This document shows, in pieces, positions 8,616-16,655 of a stretch of DNA of 64,000 nt. Every line of letters starts with the position of its first letter. Positions within the stretch are counted from its first letter, which is position 1. Location of the stretch: positions 96,041-160,040 of the forward strand of contig FR888508.1 in NCBI GenBank assembly GCA_000432155.1, given 5' to 3'. The position numbers were made by a program, and so were the translations under genes. The DNA comes from Eubacterium sp. CAG:274 (GTDB lineage: Bacteria > Bacillota > Clostridia > Lachnospirales > CAG-274). The notes beneath the pieces were generated by a model. It was not told the origin of the DNA. It saw nothing but the letters and a program-made list of their open reading frames with translations, and did not search any database.

Positions 8616-9485
8616 TTATGCTAAAGGCTTGCCACTAAATACAGGGAATACATTAAATTCGCCATAGTTATCAATATGTTCCATTTCTTTTAAAGCCTTC
8701 ATATCTTCATCAGATATTTCAAAATCTACATTTGCATTATCTTTCATATGAGCTGGATTTCCTGTCTTTGGCAATGCAACTGTACCTAACTGTATTACAT
8801 AGCGAATACAAAGCTGTACTGTAAAAACACCATACTTTTCAGCCATAGCAGTAATGTCATTATTTTTAAGTGCTTCCCCGTGTGCGATTGGAGAATATGC
8901 TTCAACTAATATACCATTCTTATTACAAAAATCTATTAATTCAGTATTTGTATTGCTTATATGCAAGAGAATTTGGTTTACCATTGGCTTAATCTTACAA
9001 TCTGCAAGAATATTTTCTAAATCGTCTTGTAAAAAGTTAGATACACCTATAGCCTTTACCTTACCGGCAGTATAAGCATCTTCTAAAGCGCGCCAAACTT
9101 CCTTATTTTCTTCAAAATATCTCTTTTCTACTCTGAACTCTGCCCAAGGTTGTGGACTATGAATAATCATCATATCAATATAATCTAAGCCCATTTTAGA
9201 AAGAGTTTCATCAATAGATGCTGCTGCACTTTCATAACTTTTTGCCTCTGCTGCTACCTTACTTGTAACAAAAATTTCATTTCTAGGCAATCCACAGTTA
9301 CGAACACCCTCGCCTACACCTCTTTCATTACCGTAGGCCTGTGCTGTATCAATTAATCTGTAGCCTAACTTAACAGCCTCTTTTACAGCATCTCCTGCTT
9401 TGTCATCGTCAATAAACCAAGTACCAAGTCCTAATTTAGGTATCTTTACTCCATTTGATAAAGTATAAGTTTCATTTAACATCAT
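8616..9485 (-). CDS. Aldo/keto reductase
   Basis: A 289-residue cytoplasmic NADPH-dependent oxidoreductase of the AKR family (2,5-diketo-gluconate reductase-like group). Visible catalytic elements are LIDTAQAYGNE (Asp and Tyr), VTSKVA (Lys) and IIHSPQPW (His), then GVSNF and the phosphate-binding end of the barrel. The frame extends to an ATG at 9500, but that codon overlaps a GGAGG site sitting eight bases before the ATG at 9485, so the later start is chosen. Monocistronic, with its own terminator and a MerR-type promoter. The physiological substrate cannot be told from sequence. Confidence 0.88.
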   Translation of the reverse strand: MMLNETYTLSNGVKIPKLGLGTWFIDDDKAGDAVKEAVKLGYRLIDTAQAYGNERGVGEGVRNCGLPRNEIFVTSKVAAEAKSYESAAASIDETLSKMGLDYIDMMIIHSPQPWAEFRVEKRYFEENKEVWRALEDAYTAGKVKAIGVSNFLQDDLENILADCKIKPMVNQILLHISNTNTELIDFCNKNGILVEAYSPIAHGEALKNNDITAMAEKYGVFTVQLCIRYVIQLGTVALPKTGNPAHMKDNANVDFEISDEDMKALKEMEHIDNYGEFNVFPVFSGKPLA

Positions 9486-9541
9486 TTTATTTTCCTCCAT
9501 TCAAAAATTATTCACTATATTCATTCTTTAGCTGTAAGTTA

Positions 9542-9572
9542 ATGATACAACTTAGACCTAACTTCAAGTCAA
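9542..9572 (-). promoter_or_regulatory. MerR-type promoter (19-base spacer) of the aldo/keto reductase
   Basis: Minus strand TTGACT (9567-9572) and TATCAT (9542-9547) are 19 bases apart. An imperfect dyad with ACTT/AAGT arms (9550-9569) fills the spacer. Over-long spacers with a central dyad are typical of promoters activated by MerR-family regulators, including those of aldehyde-responsive reductases. No MerR gene is in the window. Confidence 0.65.
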
Positions 9573-9593
9573 TACCTTTTTCAAAAATTTTTA

Positions 9594-9632
9594 TAAAAAA
9601 ATAGTATAGCAATATAAAAATCACTATACTAT
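9594..9632 (-). terminator. Terminator of the TcdA-like gene
   Basis: ATAGTATAG (9601-9609) pairs with CTATACTAT (9624-9632). On the minus strand it is followed by a run of seven T. Confidence 0.8.
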
Positions 9633-9646
9633 CTCAAAATAAATAT

Positions 9647-10402
9647 TTATTTTTCAGCTAAATCTTTTACAATTTCTCCTGCAATAAGAAGACCCGCTAT
9701 AGATGGTACAAAAGCTGTACTACCCGGAATGTCACGCCTTTCTGTACATTTGTGCTGTGCCCCTGGAGGACAAATACAATGAGTACGACAGCTTATAGAC
9801 ATATCTTCCAATGGTCTAGTAGGTTTTTCTTCAGAGTAAACAACCTTTAACTTCTTTACTCCTCTTTTCTTGAGTTCTCTTCTCATAACCTTAGCTAAAG
9901 GACACATACTTGTCTTGTAAATATCTGACACCTTAAACTGACTTCCATCAAGTTTATTTCCCGCTCCCATACAGCTTATTACTGGCACGCCTTTTTCCTG
10001 TGCTTTCATTATAATTTCAATTTTAGCAGTAACTGTATCAACGGCATCTACAACATAGTCATAATCTTCAAAATGAAATTCATCAGCATTTTCCGGAAGA
10101 AAGAAACACTTGTGAACTTCTACCTGACAATCTGGATTTATTTCAAGTATTCTCTCTTTCATTACATCAGCCTTATACTTGCCAACAGTTTTTCTTGTAG
10201 CTATTATCTGTCTATTAAGATTTGTAAGACAAACCTTGTCATCATCTATAAGGTCAAAAGCACCAATACCACTTCTGACAAGACCTTCACATACATAGCC
10301 ACCTACACCACCAATACCAAAAACGGCTACTCTGGCATTTCTGAATTTGTCTATTGCCTCTTTGCCAACCAATAACTGTGTTCTCGAAAATTGATTTAAC
10401 AT
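9647..10402 (-). CDS. tcdA: tRNA threonylcarbamoyladenosine dehydratase (E1-like)
   Basis: A 251-residue ThiF/MoeB/HesA superfamily enzyme. The nucleotide-binding motif is FGIGGVGGYVCEGLVRSG, followed by DLIDDDKVCLTNLNRQI and, later, paired cysteines (ISCRTHCICPPG). The layout fits TcdA (YgdL/CsdL), which cyclises t6A at position 37 of tRNAs, rather than MoeB or ThiF, and no partner sulfur-carrier gene is nearby. The frame runs back to an ATG at 10426, but GAGGT lies eight bases before the ATG at 10402, and the encoded MLNQFSRTQLLVG is the normal N-terminus. Confidence 0.85.
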   Translation of the reverse strand: MLNQFSRTQLLVGKEAIDKFRNARVAVFGIGGVGGYVCEGLVRSGIGAFDLIDDDKVCLTNLNRQIIATRKTVGKYKADVMKERILEINPDCQVEVHKCFFLPENADEFHFEDYDYVVDAVDTVTAKIEIIMKAQEKGVPVISCMGAGNKLDGSQFKVSDIYKTSMCPLAKVMRRELKKRGVKKLKVVYSEEKPTRPLEDMSISCRTHCICPPGAQHKCTERRDIPGSTAFVPSIAGLLIAGEIVKDLAEK

Positions 10403-10589
10403 TAATACTACCTCACAAACAATCATACAATTTTACATTACCCTAGTAAGTCTATGGGTTTTATAATGATTATATCTATTTTTCATCCTAAAGTCAACGA
10501 AATGTTAAATCAGCACATATTACTACTCTTAATTTTCATATAAATTCTATTGCCACAATTCAAAATAAGTAGACTTATACAAATTTTAT

Positions 10590-11564
10590 TTAATTTTGGA
10601 AATTAATTTGCTGATTAGTAATAGGCGTATATCTAACCAATTTATTACTTTCTAAATCAACCTTATTCATATCTACAGCATTAATTTGATGATTTTCATA
10701 AGTAGTATAATAGTAAATCCCCTTGCTTGCATTACAACAAGAAGTATAAAGTGTAATTTCATATTTACCTTCTGCCACTTCACAACAGCCTCTCTGTTGG
10801 TCTACTGACCCCAAAATATGAAAGAACTGGCTTACACTTTCCATTTCCGTATCTCCTGAAATAGAATTTAACTTTGTAAATGCCACTCTAGCGAAACGAG
10901 AAGCTGAAGATAAATCCCCAGGCAAACCTATAGCACCCATACCTCTGCTGTATGTCTGCAAATTAACACCTTTGGCAAACAAATTTTCTGGCTGTTTAGG
11001 AGAAAGTCCCATATAATTGTTTAATAAAAACATTTGCTGATTGAAAGGTGGGTTATTTGTCAATACACCAACCTCGTTATCATATATGTGAAGTCCGTCA
11101 CTCATAACCTCTACGGTAATTGCTCCATTTTCATCAGCAATTATCCAATGAAGCTCTGCACAAGGAAATTTTTCACTAAATCTTGTATTTGTAATATTTA
11201 TATTTGAAAGTTTTTCTTTAACCTCATATATATTGGCACATTGACTAAGAATATATGGTATAAATTCAAACTGTGCCACATTTTCTTTTTCCTCTGCAAC
11301 ATCAGAATACACAGCATTACCTACAAAGTTAAGTCCTGCCATACCAAGACCCTTTTCGTTTATTGCATCATAGTATAATGGATAATTTTCTGCAATATGT
11401 GCCATTCCAATAATGGCATAGTGATTTTCCACCTTACCTGTATGACGGAAATTAAACTCATACTTACGAGGTGTTATTGTAATTTCATCGCCATAAGAAA
11501 ATTCATAGTCTAAAGTTCTACCAAAATAAAAATCTTTTGTTTTATAAGTTACTGCTGTACACAT
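10590..11564 (-). CDS. Choloylglycine hydrolase / linear amide C-N hydrolase (bile salt hydrolase type)
   Basis: A 324-residue Ntn-hydrolase. Starting at the ATG at 11564, which has an AGGAGG site, the protein begins MCTAVTY. The required nucleophile Cys2 is exposed after Met removal. The rest of the active site is recognisable: Arg16 and Asp19 (FGRTLDYE), Asn79, Asn170/171 (LTNNPPF) and Arg223 (SASRFAR), as in bile salt hydrolase and penicillin V acylase. The upstream in-frame extension to 11633 would bury the Cys and is rejected. Likely reaction: deconjugation of glycine- or taurine-conjugated bile acids; penicillin V or acyl-homoserine lactones are alternatives. It points to a gut habitat. 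Confidence 0.88.
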   Translation of the reverse strand: MCTAVTYKTKDFYFGRTLDYEFSYGDEITITPRKYEFNFRHTGKVENHYAIIGMAHIAENYPLYYDAINEKGLGMAGLNFVGNAVYSDVAEEKENVAQFEFIPYILSQCANIYEVKEKLSNINITNTRFSEKFPCAELHWIIADENGAITVEVMSDGLHIYDNEVGVLTNNPPFNQQMFLLNNYMGLSPKQPENLFAKGVNLQTYSRGMGAIGLPGDLSSASRFARVAFTKLNSISGDTEMESVSQFFHILGSVDQQRGCCEVAEGKYEITLYTSCCNASKGIYYYTTYENHQINAVDMNKVDLESNKLVRYTPITNQQINFQN

Positions 11565-11634
11565 TACAATAATCCCTCCTAGTTTTATTAGCCTTATATT
11601 ATCATATTTATATTTATATTTCAATAAATACAAA

Positions 11635-11671
11635 TATAGCCTATTGTCCTGCTATAAAACAATAGACTATA
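11635..11671 (-). terminator. Possible terminator downstream of the hybrid cluster protein gene
   Basis: TATAG-CTATTGT and ACAATAG-CTATA arms (11635-11647 and 11659-11671) with one internal mismatch. The T-tract on the minus strand is weak. Confidence 0.4.
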
Positions 11672-11713
11672 AATCAGAAAGACAAATTCCAATAACTTAA
11701 ATTAACGAAGTTT

Positions 11714-13288
11714 TCAACCTCTGCCTAAAATCGCATCCATATCTTGAAGTGGATTTGTAATTGGCTGAAGATTAAATTTGTCAATAATAATTTTCAAAAC
11801 ACCCTCTGAAAGGAATGCCGGCATAGTAGGTCCAAGGTACATATTTTTTATGCCTAATGACAAAAGTGTAAGCAAAATACAAACAGCCTTTTGTTCATAC
11901 CAAGAAAGTACCAATGTTAAAGGTAAATCACTTATGCTACATTCAAACACTTCTGAAAGTGCCATTGCAACCTTTATAGCACTATAGGCATCATTACATT
12001 GTCCCATATCAATAATTCGAGGAAGACCGTCTATTTCTCCCAAGTCTAAATCATTAAAACGATATTTACCACAGGCAAGCGTCAATACAAGAGAATCCAT
12101 CGGCGTACTCTTAACAAATTCTGTGTAGTAGTTTCTTCCTGGATTTGCTCCATCACAGCCACCTACAAGAAAAATGTGGCTTATTTTTCCGGATTTAATA
12201 GCCGAAATAATTTTGTCTGCATTAGAAAGCACAGCATTGTGAGCAAAACCTGTTGTCAACATATGCCCACCGTTAATACCACTCATACTTCTGTCGTGTT
12301 CATAGCCACCCAACTCTAAAGACTGTTTGATTATTGGGCTAAAATCCTTGTGGCCATCTTCGTTAGCCGAAATGTGCTTTATGTCTTCATAACCTACAAC
12401 TGAAGTAGTGTAAACTCTGTCCTTGTAACTAGGTCGCCAAGGCATAAGGCAATTTGTTGTAAATAATATTGGTGCTGGAATATCTTCAAATTCCTTTTGC
12501 TGTGACTGCCAAGCCGTACCAAAGTTTCCTGCCAAGTGGGGGTATTTCTTCAATTCTGGGTAACCATGAGCTGGTAACATTTCACTATGGGTATATATGT
12601 TTATACCTTTGCCCTCTGTCTGTTGAAGTAACTGCTGTAAATCGCCTAAATCGTGACCAGATATTACAATAAAAGGACCTTTTTTAATATCTGTGTTTAC
12701 TCGTGTAGGAACAGGATTTCCAAAACTCTCTGTATTGGCGGTATCCAAAAGCTCCATACATTTAAGATTTACATTACCAAACTCCATAATAAGGTCAAGC
12801 CATTCCTCTGGACTGTGTTCCTTGTTTATTTCACTTAAACCTTTGTAGAACCAACCTGTTACTTCATCGTCTTCAAAACCTAAATTCATACTGTGATGAG
12901 CATAAGCCGCCATACCCTTTAATCCAAAAAGCAAAGTAGAACGCAAAGAAACAATATCTGTATCCCCGTTCCATAATTCCACAAGATTGTGTTCCCTAGT
13001 ACCTCCTACAGAATTGCGTTCAGCCACTATTCTTTTTATAAAATTTTCTATAGCCTCATTGTCAAAATTTACATTTGTAAGAGTTGTAAATAATCCGTCA
13101 ATAAATAAACGGTCAGCCTCTTTTGTTCTCATATCCTTTTCAACCATCGTTTCTGCAAGACTAATTAACTCATATACTAACTTGTCTTGAAGATTTGCTG
13201 TTGTAGGCTGTTTGCCACATACACCTGTTCGTATACACCCTTTATTTCCGGCTGTCTGCTGGCATTGGAAACAAAACATATCTGTCAT
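11714..13288 (-). CDS. hcp: Hybrid cluster protein (hydroxylamine reductase)
   Basis: A 524-residue Fe-S protein. The N-terminal cluster ligands are in MFCFQCQQTAGNKGCIRTGVC. Hybrid-cluster ligand regions follow, including FTTNCLMP, the VGGCDGANPGRNYY segment and the DMGQCNDAYSAIKVA segment. Hcp reduces nitric oxide or hydroxylamine and protects anaerobes against nitrosative stress. Length fits the compact class found in Clostridia. It is a single gene with an AGGAGG site before the ATG at 13288. No NADH-dependent partner (hcr) is adjacent. Confidence 0.93.
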   Translation of the reverse strand: MTDMFCFQCQQTAGNKGCIRTGVCGKQPTTANLQDKLVYELISLAETMVEKDMRTKEADRLFIDGLFTTLTNVNFDNEAIENFIKRIVAERNSVGGTREHNLVELWNGDTDIVSLRSTLLFGLKGMAAYAHHSMNLGFEDDEVTGWFYKGLSEINKEHSPEEWLDLIMEFGNVNLKCMELLDTANTESFGNPVPTRVNTDIKKGPFIVISGHDLGDLQQLLQQTEGKGINIYTHSEMLPAHGYPELKKYPHLAGNFGTAWQSQQKEFEDIPAPILFTTNCLMPWRPSYKDRVYTTSVVGYEDIKHISANEDGHKDFSPIIKQSLELGGYEHDRSMSGINGGHMLTTGFAHNAVLSNADKIISAIKSGKISHIFLVGGCDGANPGRNYYTEFVKSTPMDSLVLTLACGKYRFNDLDLGEIDGLPRIIDMGQCNDAYSAIKVAMALSEVFECSISDLPLTLVLSWYEQKAVCILLTLLSLGIKNMYLGPTMPAFLSEGVLKIIIDKFNLQPITNPLQDMDAILGRG

Positions 13289-13371
13289 AAATATATCCTC
13301 CTAAATATACTTCACTAGCTATCATTTATATTGTTTCCAATTTCTTTGTTTTATACATTTGTTTTAAAAAT

Positions 13372-13515
13372 ATGAATACAAGTACACCTGAATTGTATGT
13401 AATATTAGAAACTACTAACAAAGATTACATTTTACAGTGCTATTATAAGCAAAAAACTTATTCCATAAATATTACAGATAAAATTAATGAAATATGTAAA
13501 ATGCTAGAAAAATGA
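13372..13515 (+). CDS. Small ORF of 47 codons, possible gene remnant
   Basis: An open frame beginning MNTSTPELYVIL and ending at a TGA that overlaps the ATG of the next ORF (ATGA). No ribosome site precedes the ATG and the frame stays open further upstream. Together with the following ORF it could be two halves of one gene separated by a frameshift, or a small coupled pair. Function unknown. Confidence 0.3.
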   Translation: MNTSTPELYVILETTNKDYILQCYYKQKTYSINITDKINEICKMLEK

Positions 13516-13706
13516 ATATTATAGATTGGGATATGATTAATTACAATAAACCTATGGAATTTTTTCCTGGTTTTTATTGGAAATTAAACATACACACAGA
13601 CACTATCAATCTCTATAGCCAGGGATTTTATAATTATCCAAGTAATTGGAATGAATTTATTAATATTTTAAACTATATAGGAATTGACTGTTTTTATAAA
13701 GATTGA
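13512..13706 (+). CDS. Small ORF of 64 codons, unknown
   Basis: Starts at an ATG embedded in the ATGA overlap with the preceding ORF and ends at 13706. The pattern FYWKLNI, then a YPSNWNEFINIL segment, recalls a small Clostridia protein family in which a Trp-containing strand is followed by YPxNWxEF. I cannot name the family, and the resemblance is from memory only. It lies on the opposite strand to its neighbours, beside the degraded cas1/cas2 region. Confidence 0.35.
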   Translation: MNIIDWDMINYNKPMEFFPGFYWKLNIHTDTINLYSQGFYNYPSNWNEFINILNYIGIDCFYKD

Positions 13707-13721
13707 TAGTAACACTCTTAT

Positions 13722-13820
13722 TCATTCAAAACCTTCAATAAGTATATCATTCATTCTATCATAAGGCTCAAAGAAATTTCTAGGGAAATTCAAATCTGTC
13801 CCCCTTGTAACATCAAACAT
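13722..13820 (-). pseudogene. 32-codon ORF fragment downstream of the cas remnants
   Basis: A short frame (MFDVTRGTDLNFPRNFF at its start) ending with TGA at 13722. It lacks a ribosome site and is too short to classify. It looks like leftover coding sequence next to the adaptation-module deletion. Confidence 0.25.
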
Positions 13821-13871
13821 AATTTTAACAATATTTCTTTATACTATATTCTATTTTATTCCCATTCTCTC

Positions 13872-13964
13872 CTATATTATTATTACATCTTCTGGCTCTG
13901 TCATACCACTTCCCCAGGATACAACCTCACCACTTAATCTAAGTTTATATACTCTTACAATATC
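13872..13964 (-). pseudogene. cas2: C-terminal remnant of cas2
   Basis: In the frame one off from the cas1 remnant, 30 codons before a TAG read DIVRVYKL, then VVSWGSG and a final EDVIII. This matches the end of Cas2: the 'D.(V/I)R.Y.L' beta strand and a hydrophobic tail. There is no start codon and no N-terminal domain. The remnant overlaps the last codons of the cas1 fragment, as expected if one deletion joined the start of cas1 to the end of cas2. Confidence 0.65.
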
Positions 13965-14325
13965 TTTTAAGTACAATGTATTGATTATATATCTTAGCCT
14001 TTATTATTCTCTTTGCTAATTCCAATGAATATGTATTATCTTCACTTCTAAATATTTGTTTCTTTAGTCTGACAATATTCTTATGCCCTGTAGACTCCAA
14101 TCTACCATAATATGCTCCATTTTTAGAAAAATAACTTACGGGTATTCCCATTTTTAAAAGCTCTCTTACGCACTGAGTAGTTATTCCTATATTTCCAAAT
14201 AAGGCAACTGATTCCAACGTTTCTTTTGGTACTTTCTTTGTCACCCCATCCTTACAATTTACAACATAATATCCTCCATCTATCCCCATAGATACCCCAT
14301 CTTCTGTTACATAAAGATAACTCAT
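13945..14325 (-). pseudogene. cas1: N-terminal fragment of Cas1 (adaptation integrase)
   Basis: A 126-residue frame beginning MSYLYVTEDGVSM at the ATG at 14325, which has a GGGGTGG site. It holds the N-terminal beta domain of Cas1 (ALFGNIGITTQCVRELL, then PVSYFSKNGAYYGRL) and the first helix of the catalytic domain, and stops at YCKSI. Cas1 is normally about 330 residues, and the metal-binding Glu/His/Asp of the C-terminal domain are absent. It cannot act as an integrase. It follows the CRISPR array in the same direction as the csm genes. Confidence 0.85.
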
Positions 14326-14359
14326 ATTACCACCCCTTCTCTTTTTCTTTGATTTTATT

Positions 14360-14468
14360 AGCACCGTCCCCTATCGGGGATTTTGTTATTTATACATAAT
14401 TCAAATCATATCGAAGGTAGTCGTTTGACAGAGTTTTCGTCCCCTATCGGGGATTTTGTTATTTATAC
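14360..14468 (-). CRISPR. Minimal CRISPR array: two repeats, one spacer
   Basis: The same 31-base sequence occurs at 14438-14468 and 14365-14395. On the minus strand the repeat begins GTATAAATAACAAAATCCCC and continues through a GATAGGGGAC hairpin arm. With the trailing GAAAAC the first copy is 36 bases (14433-14468). The second copy differs over its last five bases, as terminal repeats often do. One 37-base spacer lies between (14396-14432). The leader side faces csm5. Two perfect copies of a hairpin-forming repeat beside a complete csm operon make the call secure despite the size. Confidence 0.82.
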
Positions 14469-14584
14469 CCTACCCCCTTGTAACCCTCTAAACAAGCTGG
14501 GGGCAGAGCACATTTTCGGCTTAAAAAATTTTATGTACATAAATTATGTTCTACAATTCCAAAAAAGCCTTGAAAGCGGCTTAA
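14469..14584 (-). other. Probable CRISPR leader between csm5 and the array
   Basis: A non-coding stretch on the repeat-5' side. It has a G/C-rich imperfect hairpin (CCCCCTTG near 14473 and CAAGCTGGGGG near 14492) and an A/T-rich part with a TTATGTACATAA palindrome near 14531. Location is the only basis for calling it the leader. Confidence 0.4.
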
Positions 14585-15724
14585 TCAGCCTATCGGCTCA
14601 AACTTTACAGAGCAAAGTCCAAAATCATAGTTCGTATTTCTATATAATGTACACTTTCTCATATGAGGCGATACCCCAAACAAGTCAGGATCCATAAGAT
14701 GATTTCCCATTTTATCGCCATTTTTACCACCATTTTTTCTATTGCTATTCTGTTTTTTAGAATCTACATTATCCAAAATAACAGATACAGCCTCAACAGC
14801 TTCATCTTTATCATCAAACAATGAATATGTAACAGTTTTTGACTGGTAGCCAACTCCTCCACCAATATATAAAGGATTCAACTTTGTTGAAACTTTTTCT
14901 AAAGAATATGCTGACAAAAATTTATCATATGTGTTATTATACATCAATCCAATAGAATTTTCAATATCTTTTAAAGAATAATCACAAAATCTTTCATCAA
15001 TTTCCAATGTAAATTCTATAGTAGTATTGGGCTTAATACATTCCCTTAATACTGGAAGTTGTCTTTCCCTTTTTTTAGCATCTGTATGCATAGGCAAAGT
15101 ATCAAGTTTAGCACACATTATTATATCTTTTTCTGATAATGGACTGCTGTCACTTACTCTAATTCCTGTAAATTTACTATATAGCTTATCCTTATCATCA
15201 TCCATAAAGCCAGCCTTTTTTTCAATACTATTGGCAACTCCAGCAAGATAACCTTTTCTGTTTCTATAAGTTTCATTTTTAACTTGCAATGCCATAGCTG
15301 AATATTTTCTATTGTTTGTTATCAATTCTGCATTAAGTATAGCATTTCTTAAAGCTCCCTTTATGCTACTTCCAGGAATGTAAGGTTTATTGTAAGCATC
15401 CTTAATACATGTAGATATTTGTGTACCTCTTTGTTTCATATTAAAATCAACATAATAGCTGTACTTAGCCCAATCAGCATAATCATTTAATAATTCATTA
15501 TCTTTTATGAAACTATATAAATCTGAATATCTATTATTTAACATAAAATCTTCATAGGCTTCAAGTTTACCTAACTTTTTTAAGCCCTGAAACATCTTAA
15601 ATGTATCCATAACATACATCATTTTATTATTTATATTTAAAACATAATCTGATTTTTCTAATCTTCCACCATCGCCTACAAACACAGGACCCATAGTTTT
15701 AATGATACCTTTGTAACATTTCAT
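14585..15724 (-). CDS. csm5: Type III-A CRISPR RAMP protein Csm5
   Basis: A 379-residue RAMP-fold protein that caps the 3' end of the crRNA in the Csm complex and helps recruit maturation nucleases. The N-terminal strand-glycine motif KTMGPVFVGDGG and the hallmark PYIPGSSIKGALRNAIL (around 117-133) are both present. It is the last csm gene of the operon, 16 bases after csm4 and next to the array. Length fits the family (about 350-400 residues). The ATG at 15724 has a GGAGGTGAG site. Confidence 0.9.
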   Translation of the reverse strand: MKCYKGIIKTMGPVFVGDGGRLEKSDYVLNINNKMMYVMDTFKMFQGLKKLGKLEAYEDFMLNNRYSDLYSFIKDNELLNDYADWAKYSYYVDFNMKQRGTQISTCIKDAYNKPYIPGSSIKGALRNAILNAELITNNRKYSAMALQVKNETYRNRKGYLAGVANSIEKKAGFMDDDKDKLYSKFTGIRVSDSSPLSEKDIIMCAKLDTLPMHTDAKKRERQLPVLRECIKPNTTIEFTLEIDERFCDYSLKDIENSIGLMYNNTYDKFLSAYSLEKVSTKLNPLYIGGGVGYQSKTVTYSLFDDKDEAVEAVSVILDNVDSKKQNSNRKNGGKNGDKMGNHLMDPDLFGVSPHMRKCTLYRNTNYDFGLCSVKFEPIG

Positions 15725-15740
15725 TATTTAACTCACCTCC

Positions 15741-16649
15741 TTATAAACTTATAAATATAGGCTTAGCATATCTATATACAGCATGTCCTCCATTGCACGA
15801 TACATCGAATATATCCCCATCAAACCTATTTTTGAAACATGAACCACTCTTAAAACAATAAAAATCATTTTTCTTTAAGAAATTTCCATTGTCTTTATTG
15901 TATGTATAGGAAGCTACAAAACCACTTCTCTTAACCAAAGAATAGCTTGCCTCATCAAGTGCCTTATTAAGTTCGTTTTCCTTTGCCATAGATACTGACA
16001 AAGTCATACAATTACTGGTATTTTTCTTTAGTCTATCTTCGAATAGCACTGGTTCTGTAGTATATTTAAAACTGCCTAATCCCGAAGACAATTTTCCTCC
16101 AATTCCTTTATAAGAAAGACTATCCATTATTATTTTAAAATCTTTTACATAGTCTTCTGCAATTTTGGCTATGAAATATAAACCACACTCGTCATCAAAT
16201 TTATATACACCAACATTATAGGGCTCATTATCTGTATCCTGTTTTACACTTACCTTTGCCTGTATTTTTGATTTTCCAAATTTCAATTCAAAAGGTTCAT
16301 ATTCTCCCTTTATAAAATCATCTAAATCATCTACACATATGTAATTAAGATTTTTAAATTTCTTTTTCATTACAGAATTTCCATCTTCCTTACATTCAAT
16401 GTGTAAAACTGGCTTAGGAATATATAAATCATCACCACAATACGGCATAGCATCAGATAAGGCAAGTTCACCGTTATTGGCTCTATTATACAGTTCATTT
16501 GCATAATCTATTCCATTAATTTCTAAGGCTTCTTTAAAAAGTGCTGAAAATAAAGTATCTGCATAAAACGTCATTCCAGTTGAATCTAACCTGCCATTAC
16601 CAAAATGTACAGCTGTATTAAATATTAGCTTAAAGATAAGATACTTCAT
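15741..16649 (-). CDS. csm4: Type III-A CRISPR RAMP protein Csm4
   Basis: A 302-residue RAMP protein that binds the 5' tag of the crRNA and contacts Cas10. Family features are the N-terminal VHFGNGRLDSTGMTFYADTLFSALF, split here as HFG followed by the DTLFSAL helix, the IPKPVLH strand and the glycine-rich GIGGKLSSGLGSF loop near residue 190. It lies six bases after csm3 and precedes csm5. The ATG at 16649 has a GGATGATG-type site. Nothing suggests decay. Confidence 0.88.
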   Translation of the reverse strand: MKYLIFKLIFNTAVHFGNGRLDSTGMTFYADTLFSALFKEALEINGIDYANELYNRANNGELALSDAMPYCGDDLYIPKPVLHIECKEDGNSVMKKKFKNLNYICVDDLDDFIKGEYEPFELKFGKSKIQAKVSVKQDTDNEPYNVGVYKFDDECGLYFIAKIAEDYVKDFKIIMDSLSYKGIGGKLSSGLGSFKYTTEPVLFEDRLKKNTSNCMTLSVSMAKENELNKALDEASYSLVKRSGFVASYTYNKDNGNFLKKNDFYCFKSGSCFKNRFDGDIFDVSCNGGHAVYRYAKPIFISL

Positions 16650-16655
16650 ATATCA

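Noticed and set aside
11565..11633. 23-codon extension of the choloylglycine hydrolase
   Set aside because: It would block the N-terminal nucleophile Cys2, and AGGAGG is spaced for the ATG at 11564.
14383..14697. Plus-strand ORF crossing the CRISPR repeats and the end of csm5
   Set aside because: It translates repeat, spacer and leader DNA antisense to csm5; the repeated ILPIGDFVIYT-like peptide is only the CRISPR repeat read as protein.
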